Source of the DNA: an uncultured Pseudomonadota bacterium
GTDB lineage: Bacteria; Pseudomonadota; Gammaproteobacteria; Steroidobacterales; Steroidobacteraceae
Assembly: GCA_903868595.1 (NCBI GenBank)
Contig: CAIPVV010000041.1
Location: 34,081 to 98,080 of the forward strand
Length of the DNA stretch: 64,000 nucleotides
Direction of reading: 5' to 3'
Positions 7,871 through 16,010 of this stretch are shown in pieces. The stretch's first letter is position 1, and each line of letters opens with the position of its first letter. Below the pieces are notes generated by a model. That model worked only from the letters and a program-made list of their open reading frames with translations, ran no database searches and was not told the DNA's origin. Made by a program: the position numbers and the translations under genes.

Positions 7871-8161
7871 CTAGTGGTAATCGATGACCGCGACGTCATG
7901 CGCATGGCCTGCTTCCCATTTGAAGACCACGCGCCACTGGTCGTTGATCCGTATCGAATGAAACCCCTGCCAATCCCCTCGCAGTGCCTCCAGCCTGTTG
8001 CCGGGCGGTACGCGCAAGTCTGCGAGCACGGCAGCGTCATGCAGATAGAGGAGCTTGCGGCGCGCGGCCCTGCGCAATTCCTGCGGAAAGGATCGCGTGG
8101 CCCGGGACTGCCGGTCGAAGAACAGGTCCTCGGCCAGCGGGCTTCCGAAACTCTCTATCAC
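7871..8161 (-). CDS. higB: HigB-type mRNA interferase toxin (RelE superfamily)
   Basis: A 96-residue ribosome-dependent endonuclease of the RelE/HigB fold. The N-terminal MIESFGSPLAEDLFF, the middle LRVPPGNRLEALRGDWQGFHSIRINDQWRVVFKW and the C-terminal DVAVIDYH match the HigB family (IR.NDQWR.VF.W...A..V...DYH), including the basic and His residues that form the active site. It is intact, unlike several neighbours. An operator-like inverted repeat lies just upstream of its start. The pair probably acts in stress response or genome stabilisation. Confidence 0.93.
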   Translation of the reverse strand: MIESFGSPLAEDLFFDRQSRATRSFPQELRRAARRKLLYLHDAAVLADLRVPPGNRLEALRGDWQGFHSIRINDQWRVVFKWEAGHAHDVAVIDYH

Positions 8162-8170
8162 GACCGAAGA

Positions 8171-8187
8171 TTATCGGATATCGATAA
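8171..8187. promoter_or_regulatory. Probable HigA operator
   Basis: Inverted repeat TTATCG-GATAT-CGATAA lies ten bases upstream of the higB start. It is a typical size and place for autoregulation by the HigBA complex. Seen directly; binding is inferred. Confidence 0.55.
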
Positions 8188-8189
8188 CG

Positions 8190-8782
8190 AGAGCAACTGA
8201 CGCCTGGCCTCGGTCCAAGGGACGGCCTGCTCCTGACCGACCCTGTGACGATCTGCGGTGAGGCGCAACTCAAGCCCATGCCACGCGGGCGAGACTATCT
8301 GGGCTTCATCCTCGGGCCGGGAATCTTTCAAGTCTTCCATGGTGCGGGGCTTCTCTTCCCCGGGCGGGTGTTGGATGTAAGGGCTATTTATGCCGTGACA
8401 GAGTACTCGCAGGAAGGCGTTCCCGGGCAAGACGAGAAGCAATGCAAATTGCTCTTTAATTTTTTTAAATATCAATTACGTAGATATTCTTCGCTTGATT
8501 CGCTGTGGCGCACCAGATCAAAGTAAAGGACCGGCCTCGCGCCGGGATTTTATTTTGATTGGCTTGTACAGCGTGACACAACCCGGATTGCGGTATGCCG
8601 GGTGGTGGGTTCGACAGCCGGCCGCAGGTCGGCTGGACGCCGGAGCGCATCGCGCGCCGAGCGTCGATACGCACGCTACTTCCCGACGGTCAGGCTCGTG
8701 ACGCCGGGTTGCCTCCCCCTCCCATCCCGCCCACAATAACCCTAAGAAACCGCGGCCTCTCGCGGGCGCAACAGGGGAAGCC
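8190..8782. other. Gene-free stretch
   Basis: I see no convincing coding region on either strand. The part from about 8440 to 8560 is markedly AT-rich compared with the rest of the window. It contains a small hairpin CCGGC-CTCGC-GCCGG followed by GATTTTATTTT near 8529-8555, which could be a weak plus-strand terminator. The stretch may be remnant or horizontally acquired DNA. Confidence 0.4.
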
Positions 8783-9184
8783 ATGATGAAGCGCCGCCCA
8801 CGTACCGCTCCGGCAGCCGCCTTGGTTTTAGTTCTTTCCCTCAGCGCATCGGCACTGGCATACCATTCTTCTACGGTGTTCTTCTCTGCCGACAAGTCAC
8901 TGGTCAGCGTGTCGGGCAAGGTCAGCGACTTCGACTTCAAAAACACGCATGGCCTCATCCGCCTGGAAGTGCGCGATGCCAGCGGCACCGTCGGGCCGTG
9001 AAGGCAGAGGCCAGCTCACCCTGCATCCTCGAGCGCCGTAGAGTCACGCGACAGCCTCGGGCTGGGTGATGAGATCACCATCGAAGCCTGGGGTGCGCTC
9101 GACGGCTCGCGCTACCTGCGACGGCGCAAAGCCCCTCGCGCCTGCGACTGCGACCGCAGCTTTGCAGATAACTACGCGAACTGA
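8783..9184 (+). pseudogene. DUF6152-family periplasmic protein, frameshifted
   Basis: The first 72 codons give a signal peptide (LVLSLSASALA) and the family start YHSSTVFF...VSVSGKVSDFDFKNTHGLIRLEV. The frame then stops at 8999-9001. The homologous continuation is found in a second frame (KAEASSPCILERRRVTR) and, after another shift near 9050, in a third (DSLGLGDEITIEAWGALDGSRYLRRRKA), ending at the TGA at 9182-9184. The family is exported and of unknown function; members often sit in catabolic clusters. Two independent frameshifts argue for real decay rather than one sequencing error. Confidence 0.7.
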
Positions 9185-9200
9185 GTCTGGAGGCGGCGAC

Positions 9201-10229
9201 ATGATCGTAAACAACGCCTGGTACCTGGCGGCATGGTCCAGCGAAGTCAGCAGCAAGCCGTTGGCGCGCCGCATTTGTAACGAGCCCGTAGTGCTGTTTC
9301 GTGGCCTGGATGGCAAAGCCGCAGCCTTGATTGACAGCTGTGCACATCGCGGCGCACCGCTGAGCTTGGGCACCGTGGTCGCAGACGGTATCCGCTGCAA
9401 CTATCACGGCGTGGTGTTCAACTGTCAGGGTGGCTGTGTGCAGATACCCAACCAGCCGCTCATTCCTCCGCAGGCGCGGGTCAAATCGTTTCCACTGGTC
9501 GAAAAAGACCAGATGCTGTGGATTTGGATCGGTGACGCTGCAGCCGCCGATGCCTCGCTGATCGTCGATTACCCGTTTCATGGTGACCCACGCTGGCCGT
9601 GCCGCCAGACCTGGGCACCGGTGGCTGCGAATTACCTGCTGATCGCCGACAACCTGCTGGATGCGACTCACTTGGCCTATGTGCATGGCAACACGGTCGG
9701 CGGCGCCAACCCGGCGGTGCACATGAACGCAGAGTCCTCACTGCAGCCCACACCGAACGGTCTGCGTTACGAGCGGCTGATGCGCGATGCACCACCACCA
9801 CCGGCGTACTCCGCCTGTGTGAGCTTCCCGGGCCACATAGACCGCTGGCAGGAGTTTGATTTCATCGCGCCGGCCACCGTTTTGCAGTATTCCGGCGGCA
9901 TACCTGCCGGGGCAGACCGCCCTACCGCACAGTCACCACGCTTTGACATGCGCATCTTTCACAGCGCAACACCGGCGACCGACAACAGCTGCTATTACTT
10001 TTATTCAGTGGCCAATGGCCATCACACCGACGACCCGCAGGCCACGCAGATCATCTGCGAACAAGTAGATTCGGCCATCGTCGAAGACAAGCTGTTCATC
10101 GAAGCACAGCAGCAGCGAGTCGAAGAGCTTGGGGAAGAGAGGCTGTTTGCCACGGCTGCCGATGCGGCGCGCCTGATGGCCCGACGCGCCGTTGCTAAAT
10201 ACAAGCGCATTCACTCTCAGGGAGAGTGA
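9201..10229 (+). CDS. Rieske non-haem iron oxygenase, VanA-like
   Basis: A 342-residue oxygenase component. The N-terminal Rieske [2Fe-2S] domain has CAHRGAPLS and CNYHG (C-x-H...C-x2-H). The catalytic domain shows the mononuclear iron motif ADNLLDATHLAYVH, as in vanillate O-demethylase and other group I oxygenases. Such enzymes demethylate or hydroxylate aromatic or steroid-like substrates using electrons from a separate reductase. No reductase gene is adjacent, so it would need one encoded elsewhere. GGAGG seven bases before ATG 9201 fixes the start. GC content and codon use are lower than in neighbouring core genes, suggesting acquisition. The substrate cannot be told from the sequence. 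Confidence 0.88.
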   Translation: MIVNNAWYLAAWSSEVSSKPLARRICNEPVVLFRGLDGKAAALIDSCAHRGAPLSLGTVVADGIRCNYHGVVFNCQGGCVQIPNQPLIPPQARVKSFPLVEKDQMLWIWIGDAAAADASLIVDYPFHGDPRWPCRQTWAPVAANYLLIADNLLDATHLAYVHGNTVGGANPAVHMNAESSLQPTPNGLRYERLMRDAPPPPAYSACVSFPGHIDRWQEFDFIAPATVLQYSGGIPAGADRPTAQSPRFDMRIFHSATPATDNSCYYFYSVANGHHTDDPQATQIICEQVDSAIVEDKLFIEAQQQRVEELGEERLFATAADAARLMARRAVAKYKRIHSQGE

Positions 10230-10249
10230 GCGCGCGACAGGCCTTAGGG

Positions 10250-11815
10250 TCAGTCGCGACAGCTGAAATTGGCCGCGGACTCCGGGTCGCCCTGTCCGTT
10301 GTACTGCGCATGCTTCGGGTACGCGCACAGCGGGCGGCTGCGGCCAGGGAAGGACGCACCCGTAGCCACTGTCTGCGCGGGTGCCTGGCCGTGCTCGACC
10401 CAGTTCACCAGGGGACCCAGCAGATCGAAGTGGTCCAGCGTGGCCTCGCCGCCGCCGCAGTGGCCCATGCCGGGCACGAGGAACAGGCGGCTCCAGCTCT
10501 CCAGCGGCGCCGGCGCATTGTCGGCCGCGAGCCTCTCGTAATAGCCGATCGTGTCGAGCGCCGAGAACCACGGATCGCTCACGCCGTGATAGAAAATGAG
10601 CTTGCCGCCATGCGCCGTGAACGCGTTGAGGTTGGTCCACGCATTGGTGTCACCCGCCATCGAGCGTGCGTCCTGCGCCACGGCGGCTTCAGCTTCCACG
10701 TCCATCTGCGTGCCCGTGGGCGAGGGTCCGACCGGGCTCATGCCACCGCCCAGCAGGCCCGGGATGCCGCGTCCTTCCGCGGCGATGCCAGTGTCGTACG
10801 CGAAGCCCGGGTAGACCTGGCGCCCGTCACCGGTCCGGGGTCCGGCGAAGGCCCGCTGGATCGCAGCCACCTGCACGGCCGACAGGCAGGCTTCGGTCTT
10901 CTCGCCCTTGCAGGCGAGCACGGCGGGATTAAACGCGCAGTGGCGCACGTCGAAGATCATCCCGTCCTTGATGCCGTCGCTGGCATCGCAGGCGGCGAGC
11001 AACGCGCCGATCACCAGCTTGCGATCGCCGGCCGAGAGCGCCTGCGCGGTCAGCGAGTGGCCCTGCGCATCCTTGGGCGCCGCGGTGTTCAGCGAGGTCG
11101 TGACCCAGCGCGTGGCGAGGTTGGAGTAGTTGGTCCGCTGCGCGGGGGCGCCGGCAATGATGCCGTCGAAGACCTCCGGGTAACGCTGCGAGGCGATCAT
11201 CGCCTCGCGCCCGCCGGTCGAGCAGCCGACGAAGTAGCTGTGGGCCGCGGGCCGGCCGTAGTACGCAGACACCAGTTGCTTGCCCACCGGGGCGGCCTTG
11301 CCGATCGACTGGTAGAGGAAGTTCAGGGCCGCCTGCTGGTCCGCGAAGAAGCTGCCATCGAACACAGCGCCCTGGTGACCCGAGTCGGTACTGAGGACCG
11401 CGAAGCCCTGGGCGAGCGCCGGCTCATCCCCGGCGGCCGTGGCGCCAATCGGCGGGTTGACGCTACCGTTGAGGCCGCCGCCACCCTGATAGAGGAAACG
11501 CCCGTTCCACTTCGCAGGCAGCGGCAGCGCCAGCGCGTAGCGGATGCCGTAGGGCTTGCCGTCCTGTCCGGTCCGCTGCTCGATGACGCCCTCCACGCGG
11601 CAGTACGCCGGCAGCAGCGTCGTGCTCGGCGGCGCGCCCGGCGGCGACGGCGCGGGACCGGCGGGCTGGAGCTGGGCGTGCTGGATCACGACGGCGGGGT
11701 TGGCGGGCTTCACGTTCAGCAGCGCCTCGCAGCCCGTCGCGGCGAGCGCATTCGCGCCGGCGGGTAGAAGGCACGCCAGAAGCAGAAGTCGTGCGGTACG
11801 TGTGGCGATCGTCAT
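10250..11815 (-). CDS. Tannase/feruloyl esterase family secreted esterase
   Basis: A 521-residue alpha/beta hydrolase with an N-terminal signal peptide (LLLLACLLPAGANALA). The nucleophile elbow GCSTGG (in YFVGCSTGGREAM), the acid loop YHGVSDPWFS and the terminal histidine motif PGMGHCGGG form the catalytic triad of the tannase family. Flanking Cys residues likely make the disulfide seen in fungal tannases and feruloyl esterases. It would release phenolic acids from esters in the periplasm or medium. Its neighbour, converging at 10229, is a Rieske oxygenase of the kind that handles methoxylated aromatics, so a role in plant phenolic use is plausible but inferred. Confidence 0.9.
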   Translation of the reverse strand: MTIATRTARLLLLACLLPAGANALAATGCEALLNVKPANPAVVIQHAQLQPAGPAPSPPGAPPSTTLLPAYCRVEGVIEQRTGQDGKPYGIRYALALPLPAKWNGRFLYQGGGGLNGSVNPPIGATAAGDEPALAQGFAVLSTDSGHQGAVFDGSFFADQQAALNFLYQSIGKAAPVGKQLVSAYYGRPAAHSYFVGCSTGGREAMIASQRYPEVFDGIIAGAPAQRTNYSNLATRWVTTSLNTAAPKDAQGHSLTAQALSAGDRKLVIGALLAACDASDGIKDGMIFDVRHCAFNPAVLACKGEKTEACLSAVQVAAIQRAFAGPRTGDGRQVYPGFAYDTGIAAEGRGIPGLLGGGMSPVGPSPTGTQMDVEAEAAVAQDARSMAGDTNAWTNLNAFTAHGGKLIFYHGVSDPWFSALDTIGYYERLAADNAPAPLESWSRLFLVPGMGHCGGGEATLDHFDLLGPLVNWVEHGQAPAQTVATGASFPGRSRPLCAYPKHAQYNGQGDPESAANFSCRD

Positions 11816-12001
11816 GGTGCCCCATCCGATTCTTGTTGTGGGTAAGCCGCGGCGGCGACAGGGGAAGAATAGCCGATGCCGGCGACGATGGCGCCAGGGA
11901 CGGCGGGGGGAGTGACGGGCAGCTCCCTGCCCGCCATCCTGCGCCGGCAGATGCCCGCTCCGGTAGTGGACGCCGCGCCGTGGCAGGCGCCGCGGTGCGT
12001 C

Positions 12002-12787
12002 TCAGATCGCCCGGGCGACGTACAGAAGCCAGCCGTACCGGGCGGTGTCGCGCGACCCGGGCAGGAACGCGCGGCCCTCGTTGCTCAGGAGTTCGAGGAG
12101 CTCGAACCCGCAGCTTTGCAGCTGCGACTGCTGCGTGACGTCGTCGATGTAGTAGTGAAGACAGGCGTAGTCGTGCCCGATGTCGTTGAGCAGCGCGTAG
12201 TCCTGCTCCTGGCGCCGCAACTTCTTCACGCGCAAGTAATTGCGCATGCGCGGGAACCACCGGAGCGAAGACCTCAAGGTGCTGACCGGCGAGGACGACC
12301 ACTCGATGCGCGGGCCTGACTGGGCATCGGCCCATCGCCGGTTGTGCGACGAGAAGATCAAGATGCCATCCTGCCGGAGCACGTACCGGATCTCATGCAG
12401 GGCCTGCAGTCGATCCTCGTGGGACAAGGCATCCAGCACGTTGTTCGTGGCGAAGACGGAATCAAACGAGGCCTGTGCGAACACCGAGAGGTCGCGGGCA
12501 TCCTCCTGCCGGAAATCCACGCCCGGCAGGGCGGCTCGCGCGTACTCGACCATCACGGGGGAGTAGTCGATGCCCACCTAGTTATTGGCCAGCGTGGCCA
12601 GGCAGCGGCTGGTGCGGCCGGTACCCACGCCGATATCCAGCACATCCCGACCGACAAAGGCGGTCTGGTAGCGCAGCAGCGCAGTGACTTCGGACGTCTC
12701 GAATTTCTCGTCGCCGTAATAGCGGGTGACGCCGGTCGCATGGTAAACGCGTCGGTTTACGGCATCCTGGATGCTCGCCGCTGCCAT
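12002..12787 (-). pseudogene. SAM-dependent methyltransferase with in-frame amber stop
   Basis: ATG at 12787, preceded by GGAGAGG, opens a class I methyltransferase. It has the conserved nucleotide-binding motif DVLDIGVGTGRTSRCLATLANN, then TAG at 12580-12578. The same frame continues at once with VGIDYSPVMVEYARAALPGVDF, the expected next segment of the SAM site, and runs to the natural end at 12002. So a single nonsense codon at position 70 breaks an otherwise intact gene of about 260 codons. It could be a recent null mutation, a sequencing error or a readthrough site. The rest shows no frameshift. Restart from GTG at 12577 would lack motif I and be inactive. Confidence 0.75.
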
Positions 12788-13426
12788 GAGACCTCTCCGT
12801 ACCCACCTGACCGGGGAGGCGTCTTCCCCAAGTCTTCCGTGACCACACCCCACCGCCGGCCCGACGCCAACTGTCGTAGGAGGACGTTCACTTGGAACCC
12901 TATCAACGCAGCACGTTTTTGAATGCGTCTCTGTAGGCCAACAATCTAACAGGCCTACACGGCGCGGGCGTTGCCAGAAACACCTATCGGTAAAAACTTC
13001 CAAACACACCACAACCGCTGCAGGTACAACGATAGTCGGCGCCAGACGACACGCCGGGCTCGCGTCGAGCGACGCGGCGGATCCGGCGCGAACGGCACAC
13101 CAGGCACTGGTCCTTGCACGCGGACCGTCGCAGCGAGTGCACCGCCAGTCAGCGTACACCGGATGCCCCCGCATCAACACCGGCATCATGCTGCGCGGTG
13201 TGCCGTGCAGGTCACGGCGCGGGGCCGGTCCAACCTGGTAGTGCGCACCGTGCAAGAGCCTCCGGGGACACCGCCGACAGGCCAGGAGGGACCCGAGGCG
13301 GGCCGCACCGCGCAGGCGGCCCGCCCGGCATCGGGGAGACACGGGCGCTTTAACGGACCGGTGGGTAGGACACCCCGGGCCTTGCCGGTTACGATGCCGG
13401 AAGCCAGTAGCGGAGCTTCCCTGACC
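12788..13426. other. Intergenic stretch without recognisable gene
   Basis: No convincing gene is seen on either strand; open frames here are uninterrupted mainly because of high GC. It contains one clear inverted repeat (12932-12959, listed separately). Promoters for the leftward methyltransferase and the rightward DUF3237 gene probably lie inside. Confidence 0.4.
12932..12959. repeat. Perfect inverted repeat
   Basis: Arms TGTAGGCC (12932-12939) and GGCCTACA (12952-12959) are separated by 12 bases. There is no T-tract, so an operator is more likely than a terminator. It lies about 145 bp upstream of the broken methyltransferase gene. Confidence 0.5.
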
Positions 13427-13948
13427 ATGCAGCCTAGTCTCACGCCGTTCCACGGCAGTTCCTCGCGCACCGAGCCCAAGATGGAGTTCGTGTTCGAGAT
13501 CAAACTCAAGTTCGCCCGGTACGACACCATCGCGGCGATGCCCAGCGGCGCCGGACGCGGCTTCGTCTACATAGACAGTGGGACGATCAAGGGCCCCTAC
13601 CTGAACGGCACGGTGCTGCCGTACAGCGGCGGGGACTGGGCGCTGTTCCGACCCGACGACGTGCTCTCCACCGACGCCCGCTACATGCTGCAGGCCGAGG
13701 ATGGCACCAAGATCCTGATGACCAACCGCGGCTACCTGTGGGGCCACAAGCCCGACACGATCCAGCGCATGCAGGCCTGGATGTTCAACGGCGGGCCGGA
13801 AGTGCCCTTCGAGGAGTTCTACCTGCGGGCCGCGCCAAGCTTTGAGACCGAGAAGGGTCCGCACGACTGGCTGATGCGCCACGTGTTCGTGGGCATCGGC
13901 CAGCGCCAGCCGGACGGCAACACCATCCGCTACTACGCCCTGCTCTAG
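13427..13948 (+). CDS. DUF3237 domain protein
   Basis: A 173-residue protein of the DUF3237 family, small beta-barrel proteins of unknown function often found beside aromatic or steroid catabolism genes. Recognisable elements are GRGFVYIDSGTIKGPYLNG, a variant of the family's GG..GP.L.G..LPGG strand, VLPYSGGDWALFRPDD, LSTDARYMLQAEDG, YLRAAPSFET and the terminal RHVFVGIGQRQPDG. ATG 13427 is chosen; in-frame ATG codons at 13394 and about 13481 are alternatives, and none has a strong Shine-Dalgarno. It is apparently monocistronic. No active site can be stated. Confidence 0.8.
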   Translation: MQPSLTPFHGSSSRTEPKMEFVFEIKLKFARYDTIAAMPSGAGRGFVYIDSGTIKGPYLNGTVLPYSGGDWALFRPDDVLSTDARYMLQAEDGTKILMTNRGYLWGHKPDTIQRMQAWMFNGGPEVPFEEFYLRAAPSFETEKGPHDWLMRHVFVGIGQRQPDGNTIRYYALL

Positions 13949-14002
13949 CCGCAGCGGGCGCCACCTGCCGGGCGAAGTGGCCTGCCGGAGGCCGCGCAGC
14001 GG

Positions 14003-14344
14003 CTACGCGGCCGGCTTCTGCCGGCGGCGGAGCCCCCTCGCGCGCAGCGAGCAGGCCATCGCGCCGCCGACCACAGTGAAGTACAGCGTGCTACCGCCGC
14101 CCGCGACGGCGTCGAAGTTAAAGAGCGTAAGGCCCACGCTGGAGGCCCCGAGGCCAAAGCCCGCGGAGCCGAACAACAGCGGCACCCAGTGCACGACCCG
14201 GTGGGTGGAAAGCGTCTGCGCCGTGGCAGGGCCCGCGCCCAGGCGCCGCAGGATCGCCGCCGGCCGCCCGGCTACCGCGAGCGCCCGGCTGGTAGCCGCC
14301 CCAGCGGCCATGCTCCCCGACCTCGGCGATAGCCAACACGTCAT
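14003..14344 (-). CDS. Possible small membrane protein or remnant
   Basis: The distal half of this 113-codon frame has a coding-like third-position GC bias. It encodes two hydrophobic segments, VVHWVPLLFGSAGFGLGASS and STLYFTVVGGAMACSL, with a basic tail (RARGLRRRQ). The first 40 codons look like noise and no Shine-Dalgarno marks the start, so this may be the end of a degraded gene. I do not recognise a family. The remaining bases from 13949 to 14519 hold nothing else I can name except the TATAAT motif listed below. Confidence 0.25.
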   Translation of the reverse strand: MTCWLSPRSGSMAAGAATSRALAVAGRPAAILRRLGAGPATAQTLSTHRVVHWVPLLFGSAGFGLGASSVGLTLFNFDAVAGGGSTLYFTVVGGAMACSLRARGLRRRQKPAA

Positions 14345-14478
14345 CGGCGGGGGCCGGACGGCCGGACACCCCGAGCGGGCCAGTCCTGATTTTTAATTCT
14401 CATTCCTGATAGCGAGGGCAGGACGGGATCCTACGCGGCGGTCCCGTGCGGACATCGCCCCGGATCGGCGGTCCGGGC

Positions 14479-14484
14479 TATAAT
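14479..14484 (+). promoter_or_regulatory. Candidate -10 box for the cytochrome c5-type gene
   Basis: A perfect TATAAT hexamer lies 36 bases upstream of the GTG start at 14520. No good -35 sequence is visible at the usual distance, so it may need an activator. Confidence 0.4.
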
Positions 14485-14519
14485 AAAAGCTTCCCCCTGA
14501 CACGCACCCGGAAGACTAC

Positions 14520-15038
14520 GTGAGCAAGCAAGACTCCCATTTCGCCAACATTTTCAGCGTAGTCCTCGGACTGCTGGTGACCTTCACGATCCTCATGTTC
14601 GCGCTGGCCCGCTATGTCGGCAGCCACACCCAGCGCCCGCAGGTCCTGGAAGACGACATGTACGTCGCCGGCGTGCAGGCACGCACCCAGCTGCCGGTGC
14701 GCCTGGCCATTGCCGGCCAGGACAATTCGGTCCTGACGATCGAGCCGCCCGCCGGCGCCAAGGCAGCCGGCGCGGGCGCCGCGCTGCCCCTGCCGAAGGA
14801 TGGCCACGAGGCGTTCGAGGCCGCCTGCAAGGCCTGCCACGGGGAAGGCCTCGCCGGCGCCCCCAAGGCCGGGGACCACACCGCCTGGGCACCGCGCATC
14901 GCGCAGGGCAAGGCGACGCTGTACCAGCACGCGCTGAACGGCTTCCAGAACAAGGGCGTGATGCCGGCCAAGGGTGGCCGGGTCGACTTCAGTGACGAGC
15001 TGGTCAAGTCGGCCGTCGACTACATGACCTCGCTCTAG
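14520..15038 (+). CDS. Membrane-anchored cytochrome c5-type monohaem protein
   Basis: A 172-residue protein. An N-terminal membrane segment (NIFSVVLGLLVTFTILMFALA, about residues 10-30) is not followed by a clear cleavage site and likely anchors it in the inner membrane. A periplasmic linker leads to a C-terminal haem domain with CKACHGEGLAGAPKAGD and MPAKGG..DFSDELVKSAVDYM. This fits the cytochrome c5 family, in which Met of the MPA motif is the sixth haem ligand. It presumably passes electrons from the bc1 complex to an oxidase. The start is GTG at 14520; no ATG precedes the membrane segment. Confidence 0.88.
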   Translation: MSKQDSHFANIFSVVLGLLVTFTILMFALARYVGSHTQRPQVLEDDMYVAGVQARTQLPVRLAIAGQDNSVLTIEPPAGAKAAGAGAALPLPKDGHEAFEAACKACHGEGLAGAPKAGDHTAWAPRIAQGKATLYQHALNGFQNKGVMPAKGGRVDFSDELVKSAVDYMTSL

Positions 15039-15227
15039 GACGCCTCGGGGCCGAGGCGCTGACGCACAGTGCCAGCGCCTCGCCCAGCCGACTGCAGGGC
15101 CGGCCCCGACCGGGGCCGTGCCGACCGATACCCCGACCCGCCACATCCCGCCTGGCCGCCACGCCGCCCGGCGGGCACCCGTGACGCCCGACCGGTCACC
15201 GGCCTGGCCTGGACGCCCCGTGGCGGC

Positions 15228-15473
15228 CTACTTCGGCTGCTGGGATTCCAGCTGGCGCACCCGCGCCTCCAACTGCTCCACCAGCTCCCGCGTGCGGGCG
15301 AGCACCCGCGTCTGGGTGTCGAACTCCTCGCGGGTGGTCAGGTCCAGCTTCGCCAGCCCCGACCGCAGCACGCTGCGGAAGTTGGCCTCCAGGTCCTGCT
15401 GGGCCGCGCGCAGCGAGGGCGGAATACTCTCCAACAGCCCGCGCGCGATCTCTTCGATGCGTTTCTGGTCCAT
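15228..15473 (-). CDS. ubiK: Ubiquinone biosynthesis accessory factor UbiK
   Basis: An 81-residue protein of the BMFP/YqiC family. MDQKRIEEIARGLLESIPPS is the typical start, followed by an amphipathic helix and the C-terminal coiled coil VLARTRELVEQLEARVRQLE. UbiK binds UbiJ and supports the soluble Ubi metabolon; ubiJ is in this window at 25574. GAGGAA seven bases before ATG 15473 marks the start; a longer frame from 15494 is less likely. It is divergent from the glnK-like gene, and the NtrC-like site lies just upstream of it. Confidence 0.88.
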   Translation of the reverse strand: MDQKRIEEIARGLLESIPPSLRAAQQDLEANFRSVLRSGLAKLDLTTREEFDTQTRVLARTRELVEQLEARVRQLESQQPK

Positions 15474-15496
15474 GAACGTTCCTCGCAAGGCCAATC

Positions 15497-15513
15497 GGCA
15501 CCGTATTGGTGCG
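15497..15513. promoter_or_regulatory. NtrC-like enhancer site
   Basis: The inverted repeat GCACC-GTATT-GGTGC matches the NtrC consensus TGCACC-N5-GGTGCA except for the outermost bases. It lies about 100 bp upstream of a sigma-54 promoter, the standard enhancer distance, and in front of P-II and amtB genes. The sequence match is seen; binding is inferred. Confidence 0.6.
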
Positions 15514-15594
15514 CCAAAATGTAACGGACGTCCAGAATTGTGCGCCTCAGGCGTCCCTCAGCCCGTCCGGCGCGGCATAAGCGCCGACAGGGCG

Positions 15595-15610
15595 TGGCAC
15601 GGATTCTGCA
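15595..15610 (+). promoter_or_regulatory. Sigma-54 (RpoN) promoter
   Basis: TGGCACGGATTCTGCA matches the -24/-12 consensus TGGCACG-N4-TTGCA with one mismatch. The GG and GC elements have exactly the required spacing of 12 bases. It predicts transcription from about 15621 into the P-II and amtB genes, consistent with nitrogen-limited expression. Confidence 0.75.
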
Positions 15611-15703
15611 CTAACAACCCGGGCGCCGATCCTCTGGATGCAAGCGTACCGGACGATGTTCAACAACGTCGCTTCAAGGTCAGATCTTTGCGAAATGCAC
15701 ATC

Positions 15704-15991
15704 ATGAAGATGATCACGGCTGTCGTTCGGCCCTTCAAGCTGGACGAGCTCCGACATGCGATAGCGCAGTTAGGGGTGCAGGGCGTGACCGTCACCGAGG
15801 TGTGGGAAGCAGAGTTCGGACCTAGGGCAAAGCTGGAGATTGCTGTGGACGACAGCATCGCCGAGCCAGTCCTGGAAGCCATTGCGAATGTCTCGCGGAC
15901 GGGTCGTATCGGCGACGGAAAGATAATCGTTGGCAACCTTGAACAGGCTATTCGGATCCGCACCGGCGAGACCGGAACAGCGGCAACTTAA
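15704..15991 (+). CDS. P-II family nitrogen regulator lacking most of the T-loop
   Basis: Cytosolic trimeric 2-oxoglutarate/ATP sensor family. From ATG 15704 the protein has 95 residues, against 112 for GlnK/GlnB. The start MKMITAVVRPFKLDELRHAIAQLGVQGVTVTEV and the end (B-loop TGRIGDGKI, C-loop RIRTGETG) are fully conserved. Between TEV and KLEIAV only nine residues (WEAEFGPRA) remain where normal P-II has about 26, so the T-loop, with the uridylylation site Tyr51 and the AmtB-plugging Arg47, is gone. The frame stays open, so this is a clean in-frame difference. Codons such as GTT, TTA, ATA and CGA are more frequent than in neighbours. Upstream in-frame starts at 15695 and 15638 exist. amtB follows after 19 bases. 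Confidence 0.9.
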   Translation: MKMITAVVRPFKLDELRHAIAQLGVQGVTVTEVWEAEFGPRAKLEIAVDDSIAEPVLEAIANVSRTGRIGDGKIIVGNLEQAIRIRTGETGTAAT

Positions 15992-16010
15992 GAACAGCTG
16001 GGAGTCGCAA

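Noticed and set aside
7430..8190. tRNA-Arg as attachment site of an integrated island carrying higBA
   Set aside because: No integrase gene and no second copy of the tRNA 3' end were found nearby.
12578..13882. A 434-codon minus-strand protein
   Set aside because: Only its last 70 codons (from ATG 12787) belong to the methyltransferase; the rest is antisense to the DUF3237 gene and the intergenic region.
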